Made by a program: the position numbers and the translations under genes
Notes under the pieces: model-generated
Told to the model about the DNA's origin: nothing
Databases searched by the model: none
Seen by the model: the letters and a program-made list of their open reading frames with translations, nothing else
Source of the DNA: Whalleya microplaca
Taxonomy: Eukaryota; Ascomycota; Sordariomycetes; Xylariales; Xylariaceae
Direction: 5' to 3'
Length of the DNA stretch: 64,000 nucleotides
Assembly (NCBI GenBank): GCA_022497155.1
Contig: MU385710.1
Coordinates: 310,001-374,000, forward strand
In this document: positions 26,371 through 38,101 of the stretch, piece after piece
Layout of the letters: the number at the start of each line of letters is the position of its first letter
How positions within the stretch are numbered: the first letter of the stretch is position 1

Positions 26371-27557
26371 ACGAAGGATGCGCTTCCCCTTCACCTAAAA
26401 TAGACTTGCTGTTGTGCTACTCACATACTAACACCACATTGGTGCGATCCTGCACATCTGATTTCTCATGCAGCTAGAAGTATACCTCACCTTCAATTTA
26501 GAGATATTTGCCTGTTTTGGACAATGAACGGGCTGATGTGAGTTTCAAGCTGATCAAGAAGAAGGCACAGGAGTTGCCACACCCCTGCCTATTGGACAGT
26601 TTAATAATACACATGCAATTTACCTATTACTTTCAAGATAAGAAAACCAGTCCCCAAACCAGCTCTTTTCCACAGTGAACAGGAAGATGAGAAAGGAGGG
26701 AGGGGAAAAAAAGGCCAGGGCTCGCGAGTATGTACTATGTCGGCCATAGCGCTATCTCCGCGATCCCACCGTACAGCCCATTTCATGATATATAACAACA
26801 CTGTAGACTGCATCGAGCGCGCTCTACTCGAAGATGGGCATCGTACCTGAGACTTCGTCATAATCCGCTGCACGTACGGGAACGAGAGCGCATGGACTTG
26901 GCCCATGGAATCTCTTCGTTGGTACGCACGCGAGGTTCTAGAGTTCTAAAATGGTGTTGACCTGATAGATCGGTTCCAGCTCACAGTCATCGAAGACGGG
27001 CACTCCCTCGACGGTGCTTTCATGAGTGCTGCCCCCACTCAGTCGGGGCAAGATAAGGATGACGACGATGGTGGAGATGCATGATGTCTTGCGGGATGAA
27101 AGCACCTGGTATGGGAAATATCGCAGGCCATATGAGGTAGTGTGTCGCTGAGTGAGATGAAGTTGGATTGCATAAGTGACAAGCACCTACAATAATGGAT
27201 CCGCCTCACTGTTCTCAATGAATCCATCCTCATGTCTTTGAGTTTGACATATGTCGAGAGAGTTTCTAAAGATGTTTCTCACCTCATTGTTGTATCGTAA
27301 TCTCAATTATTACTTAGTGTGAAATAATCTTATGATTTTGAAATGTCTTCACATTCATCAGCCCTATTCACTTTGTGATCGTCATTCACCGGAGTCTATG
27401 ACCCTCGTATGCTTTTGGGACAAAATAACATAATTTTGAAATCAAGATAATCAGCGCGTCCTTTTATTTATGAACATCTGGAGCTTTGCGACAAACTTTT
27501 CGAAATAATCAATTCAGCGACTTCCATCATTTTTTCAAGGCCAGTGACATCTAAGAT
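26371..27557. other. unresolved 5' part of the receptor gene and intergenic
   Basis: Probably holds the first exons of the rhodopsin-like gene on the minus strand, but no exon could be set with confidence. The rest is AT-rich with no supported gene. Confidence 0.35.
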
Positions 27558-28842
27558 CTAATAACCCCGTTTTCTGCTGACACGGTTCATGAAATCCTCG
27601 CCCTTGCTCAATCTTTCGAGGTTGATGTCTAAGATGGCCAGGAGGCGTGTATTGTAGCTGGCCGAGTTACCACTGACGTGCGGCGTGATGATGACATTCT
27701 TCTTATGCCAAAGGGGGTGCTCCTTAGGCAAGGGCTCTGGATCTGTCACGTCGAGGGCAGCGCCTCGGATCCAGCCCTCATCCAGAGCGGTTATGAGATC
27801 ATCGGTCTTGATGACGGGTCCTCTCCCAATGTTCGAGACGAAAGTCTGCTTCTCGGCGAGGAGCTTGAACTGCGGCGCTCCTATCAGTCCGTTGGTTTGA
27901 GGCGTCAATGGCACGGCCAGCAATAGAAGATCAAGACCAGAAGTTAGGAATTCGTTGAGTTCTTCCGGTTTGGTGCCTGAGAACCACTTCGATGGTAAGG
28001 TGCCCTCTGGGTCGCCGAGTCCAGGGATATGATATGAATCATCTCGCCGCGATTCCGGGGTCGGTCTTGGCCTGTTTGTGTAGGCGTGGATGTCCATGCC
28101 CAGGGCCTTCGCAACTCGGGCTACTTGTCGTCCAATGCTTCCGTAACCAAGGATACCGCTGCCGATTGAAGAGTGGTATTAGCATTACCACCGAGTTAGC
28201 ATTCATAGAATGCATTTGCGACTTACATTCGCTGATTGACTGCGTCTTGGGTATCCGAGTCATCCCAACTACGTTCCCATTTACCCTCCCGCATGTTGTC
28301 GAGAAAGCGCGGAACTAGAAATATGAGTTACTGAGAAAAATTACATAATGTAGTGATTACTTACTGCGATGTTGAGAAGCAAGATACGTGGATATCACCC
28401 ATTCTGTGATTTGCGGACTGTTATCAAAGCTGAAGTTAGCCTCAGGTAATTTAAAAGTTCCGGTGATTTTGTGTAACTTGGTGCTCGGACATATGTCTTA
28501 CCCATGAACTCCGTTTGCCGTGCAGAACGCAATATCTGTGTCCTTGAAGAGGGGGTTATCGAGAATGTAGTTTGCTCCGGCACTCTGGAGCTGAACGAGC
28601 TCTAGCTTTGGGGCTGCTTCCTTGGTAGGGAATTTCGGACCCGTGAGCAAGATTGTGACTGTCTTCCAGTCTTCAGGAGTGACATTAGGTGGGAGTGTAG
28701 GCTCTTTCCAAGTGTCCCATTTCACATGGAAAACCTTCAGAGTGGGATATTTGCTGCGAACACTGTCGATATATCCAGGAGGTAGATCCCAAGGCACCAC
28801 CATGAGCAACTTGTGCCCGGTTAGGTCTTTATGTGAGGCCAT
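27558..28842 (-). CDS. D-isomer-specific 2-hydroxyacid dehydrogenase
   Basis: NAD(P)-dependent oxidoreductase interconverting a 2-oxoacid and a D-2-hydroxyacid, probably cytosolic. Exons 28842..28502, 28417..28365, 28314..28227 and 28158..27558 give 360 residues, a normal length. All three introns are GT-AG with compatible phases. Key features: the Rossmann motif GYGSIG at 165-170, NIGRGPVI, the acidic catalytic residue in DVTDPEP (Glu302) and the catalytic His321 in TPHVSG. The start at 28842 (MASHKDLTGHKLLMVVP) fits the family; an in-frame ATG at 28887 is possible. Substrate cannot be told from sequence: the family includes glyoxylate/hydroxypyruvate reductases and other 2-oxoacid reductases. 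The gene is divergent from the secreted cupin gene, with about 650 bp between their start codons. Confidence 0.9.
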
Positions 28843-29488
28843 TCCTACGCTACTTCCGGTGGGTTCGTTTGGATTGACGTTTCGCATTGCGTATGTATCT
28901 TGGACCAATATTCTGGGATGTGTTGTTGTCACGATGGCGGCTCAGTCCGATGTCGTGGGCACCATTGCTGAAGTTCCCCACCCTATCGGATATATCGCCG
29001 GCGATCGGTTAATATACCATCGCTACGGCGTATGACGCAATTGGTCGAATTTAACCTAGATGCTTCAATTCAATACATGTATTCCCCTTGCATATATAAT
29101 AGGGTGGGGTGTGTGGCGCGAACAAAGCTAGACTAATGAAATGTTGAGTTGTAAGCAATTCACAGATTATCATTGGTTAAGCTCAGAGTATAACCGACAT
29201 GAAGCTGTACAAGTTACTAGAAAATTAGAAATACGTACGACCTTGATCGGTCCCATGTAAAGCGCGAGCAGGATAGATGCGAAATAAGCAACTGGCGGCC
29301 GCTGTCAGCACTAACACCCCTGCATTCAAGTTATTTCCCCTTGACTGCCAATGCCAACTACATATAAGTATCAACATAACAAACATACCAAACCTCTCCC
29401 AACCTGCCAACCTTTCCACTCTGTAGACCTCTTCTACCGTCTTAGGCACTTACTTCAATCAATGTTATAAACAGCAAGATTTGAAGCA
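28843..29488. other. divergent intergenic region
   Basis: About 650 bp between the divergently transcribed dehydrogenase and cupin genes, so promoters of both should lie here. No defined box stands out. Confidence 0.4.
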
Positions 29489-30073
29489 ATGGTTCGCGTT
29501 TGGTTAGGATTGAGCACGCTCGCGCTGCTACTTGCGCCAGGGGCCTGCGCCGGCGATGCGAGTCCGAGTACTCCGGTAGACAGCCGCAGCGCGCAGGAGA
29601 TCATCAATCAGCTCAACCTCATACCAAACGACGAGAAGGGGTATTACGTCCAGAGTTTTGAAGACCCATACAAAATCAACAACCGCTCCGCCAGCACGGG
29701 GATTTACTACCTCCTGGAGGCTTCTGCCGGGTCGTCAATTTGGCATCGTGTCGACGCGGTTGAGCTCTGGCACTATTACGCCGGCGCGCCTTTGACGTTA
29801 TCCCTGTCATATGATGATGGCCAACCCATAACAGAGAAGGTGCTCGGGCCTGATATTTTCGACGGCCAGCAACCCCAGGTGGCTATATCGAAATTGCAGT
29901 GGCAGAGTGCCAAGTCTCATGGAAACTGGACTCTTGTAGGAACTACAGGTAAGAAGGGTATCTATGCTCGATGACTACTGATTACTGACCTCGCGTTACG
30001 CTTAGTTGCACCTGGCTTTATCCCGAGTGGAGTCGAGTTGGCGCCGCCAGATTGGACGCCCACAGGCGCATGA
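29489..30073 (+). CDS. secreted cupin_5 (DUF985) protein
   Basis: Exons 29489..29948 and 30006..30073 encode 175 residues; the 57-nt intron (GTAAGA...CTTAG) replaces a read-through tail with the family ending VAPGFIPSGVELAPP. The N-terminus is a signal peptide (MVRVWLGLSTLALLLAPGACA). The rest is one cupin_5 domain from QEIINQLNLIPNDEKGYY to the C-terminus, with SIWHRVDAVELWHYYAG as the hallmark His-rich strand pair and GTTVAPGF as the closing strand. This small beta-barrel family is widespread in bacteria and fungi; its biochemical activity is not settled, though resemblance to RmlC-type cupins suggests a small-molecule ligand. The added secretion signal is the notable point. Confidence 0.88.
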
Positions 30074-30543
30074 GCGAAGTATTATTATATTCGTTTTAGC
30101 TGGGGTTATCTGATTGTCCTCTTTCAATGAAGCCTTTACTTGTCATCAAGGGCCCGACAGGCGGCATGTCTACGGTCGGTACAAATGAATCTATATTTAT
30201 CCAGGCTGGTGGCTGTGTATAATATTAGAATATTTGGCTTGCTAGACTGATGATACAATCTAGACTTTCAAGATCCTTATTACACAAAGCTAAAATGAAG
30301 TCATATATAAGGTTTCAGTAACACTAATCTCACTGAAGGTTATTTCTATGAGCTTCGATTATAATATCTCGTATTATACCCAAGCTCCAGGACTCACGAA
30401 TGTAGCTTCTTATCTTTCAGGGCTCTGAATGAATTATAACGATGATATACAACAGAGCAACAAACTGTCAGTATACCTATATTCTGCCATTCAGTATACA
30501 CCCCCATTTACGTTGAATGGTACCATAATCTGGATTCTATCGG
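30074..30543. other. intergenic, convergent 3' ends
   Basis: AT-rich spacer between the convergent cupin and flavoprotein genes; nothing else seen. Confidence 0.5.
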
Positions 30544-32012
30544 CTACACGCGACTCCAAGTCCAAGGCAACTTCTTCGTGCCCGGAACATGCCTATCAGC
30601 CCACCCACTCAGCTCCGACAGATCTCGGACCGGCGCCGGGTGCGGGTCTTGATGGCCTTCCGGCACCTTGCCGTACTTCCACTTCCAGAGGTCCAACCAC
30701 TCCTGCCCTAACTTGCCCTCGAGCATATCGGCAACGTATTTGCCAATGACAGGCAGGAATTTGAAGCCGTGGTTCGAGCCAATGGTGCCGATGTACAGGT
30801 TCTTGGCCTTGGGATACGGACATATCCTGAAATTCAAATCGCCCGCAATCGCATCCCTGAATACAACGTCAGTATTGATTTTACATCTCAGTACTTGCAG
30901 TAGCAAGGATTAGTCAAGACGTACCAGCAAAGCTTAGTAGAGACAAAAGGCCGATCCGCCAGCTCGGGCAACATCTCGCGCACAAACGTCCGCATCTCCT
31001 CCTCGATCTCCTCCGGACACCCATCATAGGGGTAATCGCCCAGAGAGTGCGTGACCGACGCGCCGCCAGGCCGGAACGGGTTCTGGTAATTCGAGATGTT
31101 CCGACAGCTGCACAGCTTGACGAGCCCGTCCTCGTCCGGCGGGAAGATGATCGCCTGCTCGAAGTCGTCGATGATCGGCATGGCGGCGTACCGCGCCGCC
31201 TCGTGCGCCTCCAGCTGGATCACGGCGATGGCCGAGCTCAGCGCCGCTGCCTCGGCTTGCGAGTCTACGAGCGTCGCCGTGTTCGCGCCGCTGGCGAGCA
31301 CGATCGCGTCGGCGGTGTGCACTGTGCCGTCTGCGGTTACGACGCCGGTGCAGGTTGTGCCGTCCGCGGAGTAGAGGAGCTTTCGGACGTACCCGGCGTC
31401 GCCGGTGATGTACTTCACGCCCTTTTCTCGGGCCGCGTTCGCCATGCGGAGCAGAGCTTGGGCAGATGGGACCTGCCTTACGTCAGCATGAACGTTGACA
31501 GTCCTTGCTACTCTACCTAGACATAGAACGGTAGAATATTAGAAGTAACAGGCACGAACCCATCCCGCAGCCGGATTCCACAAATTAGTCCACCCCGGGA
31601 ACTCGCCCGTGAACACGGGCCACCTCTCCCGAATCTGCTCCGCAGACAGATACTCCACCCCCCCTCTCCCCAGCTTCTGCGCCAGCAACCGCGAGCTCTC
31701 GAGCCAGGCGCGCGTGTCCGCGTGCGCGGCCATGATCCACCCCGTTTCGCGGTAGAGCCCCGCGAACAGCGCGCCCGGGTCCGGGTCCTTCCACGCGCGC
31801 ATCGCCTCCGCGCCCAGCGCCGCGTACAGCGGGCTCGGGTAGTCGGCGCGGATCACCTTGTTCAGGTCGCAGGCCGCGGAGTCCTTGGACGGCGCCGCGA
31901 AGCGGTCCAGCACCGTCACGGAGCCGTAGCCCCGCGAGGCCAGGTGGTAGGCTGTCGAGGTGCCGAAGGCGCCGCCGCCGACGATGAGGATCGAGGTTGC
32001 TGGTGTGGTCAT
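30544..32012 (-). CDS. FAD-dependent oxidoreductase, sarcosine/fructosyl-amino-acid oxidase type
   Basis: Oxidises a secondary amine such as an N-methyl or N-glycated amino acid, passing electrons to O2. Exons 32012..31560, 31472..30925 and 30856..30544 give 437 residues; phases match (0, then tg+g). Splicing restores GWVPSAQALLRMA and LCWDAIAGDLNF. Features: N-terminal dinucleotide-binding GGGAFGTSTAYHL (about 12-24), the AACDLNKVIRADY region, and C-terminal GSNHGFKFLPVIGKYVADML as in monomeric sarcosine oxidases and amadoriases. Cys333 in KLCW sits where that family carries its covalent flavin link. The protein ends in WSRV, with no peroxisomal SKL-like signal, unlike several fungal relatives, so it is probably cytosolic. 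The donor after exon 1 is GTTCGT. The exact substrate is unknown. Confidence 0.88.
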
Positions 32013-33193
32013 GGTGGCGTGTGATGGTGCAGGTTCAGAGGTCTAGTATGCGAACGCAAGCCTCAATAGGGTTATCGAGGAGCTCTGTCAAGTTAAACAT
32101 CCGTGTATGAGCTAGAACCAGAACGTCCGAAGACGCAGGCCATAGTCATCCCAGAGTAGCGCACTCGGTCTTATAGAGTATATAAGTGGGTATACCGAAC
32201 GGAGCCCAACGAATGAAACAGTACTAGATGGCTATGGTTGGCATGCGGGGAAGTATACCGAATATGATTGATGGACTGCTCCTATCCGCGTGCATTCATA
32301 GCGGCCGAATATTGGAGTTCGGCCCACATGGTAGCTTTCCCCAGTATCCTCAACTTATCTTGAATCTTGATAGCACCGCAGCCCACGCGAGACTGCTTCG
32401 GAGGAAGCCGGTGGCTATTGCCGCCGCCTGGATTTACTTAATATTAAGTATCTTGAGCTTCGAATTGGTAAAGGTTGAGAGTGGATGAGACTTATGGAAG
32501 GTCGAACGTTTATTGTCTGGTCTCACGAGAGTTGGAAACCTGACTACCTGGCCTCCCCCTGGAACCCTGGGGAATGTGGTGCTCCTTGGTGACGTAGCTT
32601 TGTTTGTGGTTGCCCGCTGATAGGCCGTTAGAACGAGGGCTGTCGTCGAGAAGTCACTGGCAAGTGGTTTTAAGAGTTAGCGTTCCGTATGCAGTTGCTG
32701 GTTTCACGAAAATATATAACCCAAATTGAACTATCCAGACAACACCTATATAATTGCATCTCGTAACGTTCTCTGCGGAGATGCCAGACCTCACAATACA
32801 GTACATACGTCCCCAGAAGTGATAAAAGTACAATGCCTGAATCTATTGGTATCATTATGCGCTGCTAAAATAAGTACACTCGTACAGACAATCTTCATCC
32901 AATACTCTTCTCATACAAGATGCCACTCATCCCCCCCCATCTCAAAAGCAAGCCACGCCCGAGGGCAGATGATGGATCTTAATCATTGGGACCAATGCAG
33001 ATGCAGCCCATGCTCCTGTTATCGCATATATCAATCAATCCAGCCTCATTCAGTCCACGTGCAGGAACAGGACGAGGCAGTCGATAGACCAAGCGACCCA
33101 CTCGACGACGCCCTCGATGAACCAGGTGATCCTGAAGACGGACTCGACGCCCAGCAGGAGCGCCTGGACGGCCAGGCCGACGACGAAGTCGAG
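32013..33193. other. intergenic
   Basis: Promoter side of the flavoprotein gene and 3' flank of VAM7. Short frames only. The large plus-strand frames at 32726-34022 are antisense shadows of VAM7 extended by chance. Confidence 0.5.
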
Positions 33194-34297
33194 TCACGAT
33201 ATCTTCTTGGTGCGGTTCTTGGCGACGTTGACCTTGCTGCCGAGGACGTCGGCCTGGTGGTTGACGGCGTCGAGCATCTCGGTCTGCTCCTCGACCTCGC
33301 GGTTGATGGACTCGGCCATCTCGCGCTGCTTGCGGATGATGCGCGCCAGCCCGTCCACGTCCTCGTCCTGCTCCTTCATCATCTGCCGCTGCAGCTGCAG
33401 CACGCCGCCGTTGTCCAGCTCGCGCGTGCGCTCGCTCTCGGGTAGGGGGGCGCCCAGCACCCGCCCGCGCGTCGTCTTGGAGGGAGCGTTCCCGATCAGC
33501 GCCGCTTTGTCGGCCGCCGATGGCATGCCGCCCTTCTGCGAGATCTTCGACGCCGGCGAGATCGTCGTGCTCAGCTTCTCCAGGTCCTCCCTTTCGACCC
33601 GCGCCGCCGCCAGCAGGTCCTTGCGCCGCCGGATCTCGCCGTCTCCTAGCCTCTTCGCGTCCTGCATCCACCGTAGCCCGTCCCCGAGACACGTCAGCGT
33701 GCCCCCGGCCCTGACGAGAGCCTTCTTGGCAGCCGAGCCCGCCTCGATCGCCGTAGAGTTGTCGGTTGCGTTATCCCGCCTCGCCAGGTGCTGCCGTGCC
33801 TCCTGGAAGCTCTTCTTCATGTCCCGGTGTAGGTCCAGCCATGTCGTGGGGTCCTGCGCAGCGGCGGCGTTCGCGGCGTCTTTGTTTAGGATGCCGAATC
33901 CATGCCGTCCGCTGGCTACGCTGTTGCCGGCACTGCCTGTGTTGGGGAGGTTGAGAAAGGTGCGCCAGGCGGGCTTGTCACGCCATCGTCGGTCGGGCGA
34001 CTCCGCAATGGCACGCAGGTAGGACTCGAGGCCTCGACGGCGGTCTTCGGTGAGCTCGGGGGAGGAGACGCTGGACTTAAACCATGTCTTCGCGGGCAGG
34101 GGAGCAGGCGGTGGCACGCCAACCAAGGCGGTGAGGGTCTGGTGTAGGGCTGCGAAGTCAGAGTAGCGCTTCTGCACAACGAAGGTCGAGACGGGTAGAC
34201 GTAATGTGATATTGTACAGCGTGTATGGCTTCGATGAATTGTCGGTCGGCGTGTGCAGCGAGGTGGTGGGAATGGAGATCTCGACGGGCGGCGGCAT
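33194..34297 (-). CDS. VAM7: Vam7-like vacuolar SNARE (PX + Qc-SNARE)
   Basis: A 367-residue intronless gene. The N-terminal PX domain (about 6-120) includes the phosphoinositide-binding core around VQKRYSDFAALHQTL and the Pro-rich loop VPPPAPLPAKTWF. A helical middle region (about 155-260) follows. The C-terminal coiled-coil SNARE motif (about 298-360) includes the central Gln in LQLQRQMMKEQDEDVDGL and runs to the end, with no transmembrane anchor, exactly as in yeast Vam7. Known role of the family: PI3P-dependent recruitment to the vacuole and pairing with Vam3, Vti1 and Nyv1 for homotypic fusion. High local GC and strong third-position bias set it apart from its AT-rich flanks and explain the long antisense frames. 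Confidence 0.93.
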   Translation of the reverse strand: MPPPVEISIPTTSLHTPTDNSSKPYTLYNITLRLPVSTFVVQKRYSDFAALHQTLTALVGVPPPAPLPAKTWFKSSVSSPELTEDRRRGLESYLRAIAESPDRRWRDKPAWRTFLNLPNTGSAGNSVASGRHGFGILNKDAANAAAAQDPTTWLDLHRDMKKSFQEARQHLARRDNATDNSTAIEAGSAAKKALVRAGGTLTCLGDGLRWMQDAKRLGDGEIRRRKDLLAAARVEREDLEKLSTTISPASKISQKGGMPSAADKAALIGNAPSKTTRGRVLGAPLPESERTRELDNGGVLQLQRQMMKEQDEDVDGLARIIRKQREMAESINREVEEQTEMLDAVNHQADVLGSKVNVAKNRTKKIS

Positions 34298-35164
34298 TCC
34301 GGTGTAGGAGTGTATACTGTGAATTGTTGCCTTGCTGTCTATACTACAGACTACAAATATGGATGAGAGAAGAACTGGAGAGGTGTCTTTGAAGTGTCTT
34401 TAGCTTATGGAAGTGTTGGGAAGACGGGAATGGTTGGAAGGACTGAATATCACTGGTTGATGACGGAATGGGAAATGGAGGTGGACGCGTGCTCCATAAG
34501 AACAGCCGTCGACCTGCATAAATCTTCCATTAACCTGTACCTAGCCTGCCTAGGTGGTGGGGCCGGTACATCTATGTATGTATGCAGTGGCACCATGACC
34601 AGCTGAGCCCCGAATATTGCATAGCTGCAAGCATCTACATACGCCTATATACATGCATAACAGGGACTGGTGTCAGCTTACCAATATGAAGAGACAGACG
34701 AGAGTCATACTAGCCATAACCTGACTTCATTTCAAGGAGTGATGCCATGCTAGTGTGAGAGTATTGTTATGATAATTTTCAAGTCGTTGCCTTTTCTTGT
34801 TTTTGTTGCACAATTATACCTAGATATATTCTATATCGTAATCAATTAATGACCCCATTTGAACCAAGTATTTATACACCCATCGGATTGATCAACAACA
34901 TTATACATCACTATATCAAGTTGTACAGTTCATTAAGGCTAAACGTCAAGTCCCGCTCTCTAGATATTCTTCGGAGACTTCAACTCTTTCCAATTTACAA
35001 GGTAGCTAAGTGACAAGCATGAAGTAAGAAGACAGCATTTTAAGTTACATACAAAAATTGCTATCAGTACAGAAAAGCTCATGCTAAAACCCAAGGATCA
35101 AACGGAACAATCCAATGCAAGGCAAACTTAAACCTCCCCAAACCCACGAAAATCGAACAGATAT
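34298..35164. other. intergenic
   Basis: AT-rich spacer between VAM7 and the first KP4-like gene; no gene supported. Confidence 0.5.
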
Positions 35165-35572
35165 CTAACACAGCCCATTATCGCACTTCGGCTTGCTAAC
35201 ATAATTAAAGGTCAGCTCTCCCTTCTTCACATCGTTGCTCTTCGGGTAATCCGTCGGCACGCTGCCGCAGACGGTGCAGCCGTGCTCGACGATGTAGGGG
35301 GCCAGCTTCTTGAGCTCGGCGCCCTTGAGCCCGTTGGTGTTCTGCAGGAAGGCGCAGATGCCGCCCTCGACGCACGCGATGTGGTCGCCGTTCGCGAAGC
35401 TCTTGGCGTCGTCCACCGAGTTGATGAACCACCGCAGGTTGTCCGCCGAGAACGCGTCCGCCTTGCCGAACGTGCAGTAGAAGCTGCCCCGGCAGTTTAT
35501 CCCCAGCGCGTGCACGAGCGGCGTGGCCGCGAGGTAGGCCAGCGAGAGGCTGAGGGTTTGGATCGAGGGCAT
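35165..35572 (-). CDS. KP4-like killer-toxin family secreted protein, copy 1
   Basis: A 135-residue intronless gene. A signal peptide (to about Ala22) is followed by one KP4-like domain. Markers include GINCRGSFYC at the mature N-terminus, CAFLQNTNG and HGCTVCGSVPTDYP, ending in NGLC. Eight Cys in the mature part fit four disulfides. The family is named after a virus-encoded Ustilago killer protein that affects calcium channels of target cells; chromosomal relatives occur in many ascomycetes, where roles in fungal competition and plant interaction have been proposed. Activity of this copy is unknown. It lies head-to-head with copy 2 and shares its Cys spacing. Start chosen for the signal peptide. 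Confidence 0.9.
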   Translation of the reverse strand: MPSIQTLSLSLAYLAATPLVHALGINCRGSFYCTFGKADAFSADNLRWFINSVDDAKSFANGDHIACVEGGICAFLQNTNGLKGAELKKLAPYIVEHGCTVCGSVPTDYPKSNDVKKGELTFNYVSKPKCDNGLC

Positions 35573-36623
35573 GGTTGTGGTGGCTGGGAGGCTTGTTGTT
35601 AGAGTCTGTAAGAGAGAGACGCCTGGGCTAACGTACTAAGATGAATGTACTTTGAAAAAGCGAGGTGCTTGAGTGTAGGTAGTATATGAAAGGCTTGGTG
35701 TGAGGAAGTAAGCTGGCGCTAGGTGATATGCTGGTGGAGATTTGATGGTGACCGAAGCTTCTATATCCAATCTCTAGCGGGTTGATGTCGACTATTAAAT
35801 ATGCAAGCACTGTTCTTCTGTCTTTGAGCCGAGGCATGAGGTTGTGATAGTTGCAAATCAGATTGATATTTTTAGCACGCCTTGCATTGCCTGGATGTTC
35901 CATTCCAATTCAGCCCTGCATTCGCATCCTCATGAAGCTATTTACGATTCTTAAAAGCAGCCTGCGCCTATACCTCTGTTGGGGTAACAAGAACGAATGT
36001 CATAGGCTACTAGTCTATTGATTTCTTAAAGTTCATGATCATGAAAGCCTACGCAGGTTGGATTATACGGCAGGATTGATGATACTCACGGTTGATTGGT
36101 GGAAAGTAGTAGCGACCTTAGACGTGACGGCTGCGTCGGATTACTGGCCAAGCCCCAGCTGAGAATCTCCAAAGGTCTAAGCGACAACAAGATGCAACTA
36201 GTCATGAAGTTCTCACAGGTGATGCATGTTTATGGCACGGTTGGTGCTGCCTGCCAATGGCGCAGCTATCAGGTCTGCTGATGGGATTACACGAGATCTA
36301 GCTAGCGCTCAGTAGCGGTATTCATTGGTGAAAGCTGAAATATTTCAACAAACATCATGAAAATGCTCAAAATAGTTGCAAGGCATTGCTTTGGATATAA
36401 ATGACTATGGAGTATAAGTGTTCCCGTCGTCCCCGAAGTGAGTACCTAACAGACTACAGAATCGACAACATCACCTCACCCGCTTTGCACACTAGCAACT
36501 CTTCACAAGCAATCAATTACATATATTTCACAGGAGCTCTACTTATCATTAGATAGTCTCCAGCTAATCATCGCATTATCCTTCATTAACACTTCCTCCC
36601 CTTCCACTGTATAAACAGCCAAA
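35573..36623. promoter_or_regulatory. shared divergent promoter region of the KP4-like pair
   Basis: A 1.05-kb spacer between divergent start codons. A TATAAAT box at 36396-36402 is a plausible core element for copy 2, with a leader of roughly 190 nt. A clear box for copy 1 was not found. No gene seen inside. Confidence 0.45.
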
Positions 36624-37067
36624 ATGGTCCACACAACCTCCTTCGCCGCCGCCCTAGTATCAACCCTGCTTCTCGGGACCCAAGCCCTCGGCATCAACTG
36701 CAGGGGCAGCGCGCTCTGCAGCAGCTTCCTCAACGGCGCCGTGACCGGCAACGAGGTCGAGACGCTGGCGCAGTGGATCCAGGGCGTCGAGAAAGACGGC
36801 GTCAAGACCCAGGGCGTCGACGTCAATCGGTTCTACAAGAACGGCGAGCAGATCGCGTGCTACGAGCGCTCGCACATCTGCGTCTTCCTCCAGAACACCA
36901 ACGGCGCGCAGGGGTCGAAGATCAAGGAGCTCGCTAAGTATGTCGACGATCACGGCTGCAAGACTTGCGGGAGCGTGCCGACCGACTACCCTAACTCGAA
37001 TAATGTGAAAAATGGCGAGTTGACTTTCAACTACGTTACGAAGTCTTGTGGAAATGGGCTGTGTTAA
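36624..37067 (+). CDS. KP4-like killer-toxin family secreted protein, copy 2
   Basis: A 147-residue intronless gene with a signal peptide (to about Ala21) and a KP4-like domain beginning GINCRGSALC. It shares the HGC..CGSVPTDYP and GELTFNYV segments and the C-terminal NGLC with copy 1, and keeps the same eight Cys. It differs by an insertion of about a dozen residues after the second Cys (around GVKTQGVDVNRF). Divergence between the copies at silent and replacement sites suggests an old duplication. Secretion and the disulfide-rich fold are inferred from sequence; biological target not known. Confidence 0.9.
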   Translation: MVHTTSFAAALVSTLLLGTQALGINCRGSALCSSFLNGAVTGNEVETLAQWIQGVEKDGVKTQGVDVNRFYKNGEQIACYERSHICVFLQNTNGAQGSKIKELAKYVDDHGCKTCGSVPTDYPNSNNVKNGELTFNYVTKSCGNGLC

Positions 37068-37741
37068 AAGGTTGTGGTGCACTACAATAGTTGTCTTGGA
37101 TCATGGGATAGATTAACGGGAAAAGCTTTGTACGTTAGGAGGACCTCGGCTTGAGGGGAGATTGGCCTGTTTGTGCTTTTAGCTAGCTATGTGTTCATTG
37201 AAGTCATTTATATATATTATCGATTCACTGCCACTCAACATATTGCCCAGACGATTATAGCTTTAGACAACAAGACGTAGGTAGAGTCTTCATGATGTTG
37301 TTATAGAGTTGAGTTCCACCAATACTTGTGGAACTATTGCTCTTACCTCGCTCCACCCACCCACTTTTTAAGTTCTATCAGGTATCAATCCTAAAGCATT
37401 ACTGATCATTGATCTATCATATATGGCGTACTGTAATAGGTATTTAATTGAAACATAATTCTTAGACAGATACGAGAGTACTACATTGATGGTTGCGACG
37501 TAGTTGGTGATGTTGGCTGACTATGAGATTATCAGATATCAGATAGTAGGCAACGAGTCAAATTATCAAAGCTCAATTGTTTGGATAAAGTTTCTTAATG
37601 AACTCTATAACTCAAAGGCCAGCTAATCATACCTAGGTGGTCGTGCTAAGTACGATCTATTTTGGCTTCTTCGTGGCACGACGCTCATCATTGAACGGCT
37701 GAGGGAACGAGGTATAGTAATTTAAATTTTGGCATCAAATA

Positions 37742-37890
37742 TCAGAGCTTCGGCAAGCTAACATAATTGAGTATGCTACCTTGCAATTTAGACGAGATAA
37801 AAGTAGATACCATCAAGACTTGATATTCAGAGCTATCTCGTATATGTGCATGCCTTGAACTGCTGCACAGATAACGGTAGCAGAATCTCA
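37742..37890 (-). pseudogene. decayed third KP4-like copy (3' end)
   Basis: The minus strand reads LNYVSLPKL then stop. The DNA around 37748-37765 is nearly identical to the 3' end of copy 1 (the stretch coding for NYVSKPK). Upstream, similarity fades and stops appear in every frame, so only a remnant of the last exon portion survives. Extent beyond about 37.9 kb is uncertain. Confidence 0.5.
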
Positions 37891-38101
37891 TGACCCTAAT
37901 TTTCACTGCATACTCTGACGCTGACGAAGAGTAAAATAATAGAAGTATAGTATGCAATTCCCAGGTAGCATTAACTACATACGCTCTCCGTTATGGAGTT
38001 TCAAAACTATAAGGTAACGACCGTGTAGAAATGTTGCCCAACAACTCTTCACAGAGACCCAATACAACTATACGCAGTACCATAAAACTTTGAGCCCAAT
38101 T

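Noticed and set aside
26938..27090. Plus-strand VDLIDRFQLTVIEDG... with an acidic end
   Set aside because: Protein-like but short, no start or splice context, no family recognised.
32726..34022. 239- and 301-residue plus-strand open frames
   Set aside because: Antisense to VAM7, produced by its high GC and codon bias; Ser/Ala/Arg-rich without domains.
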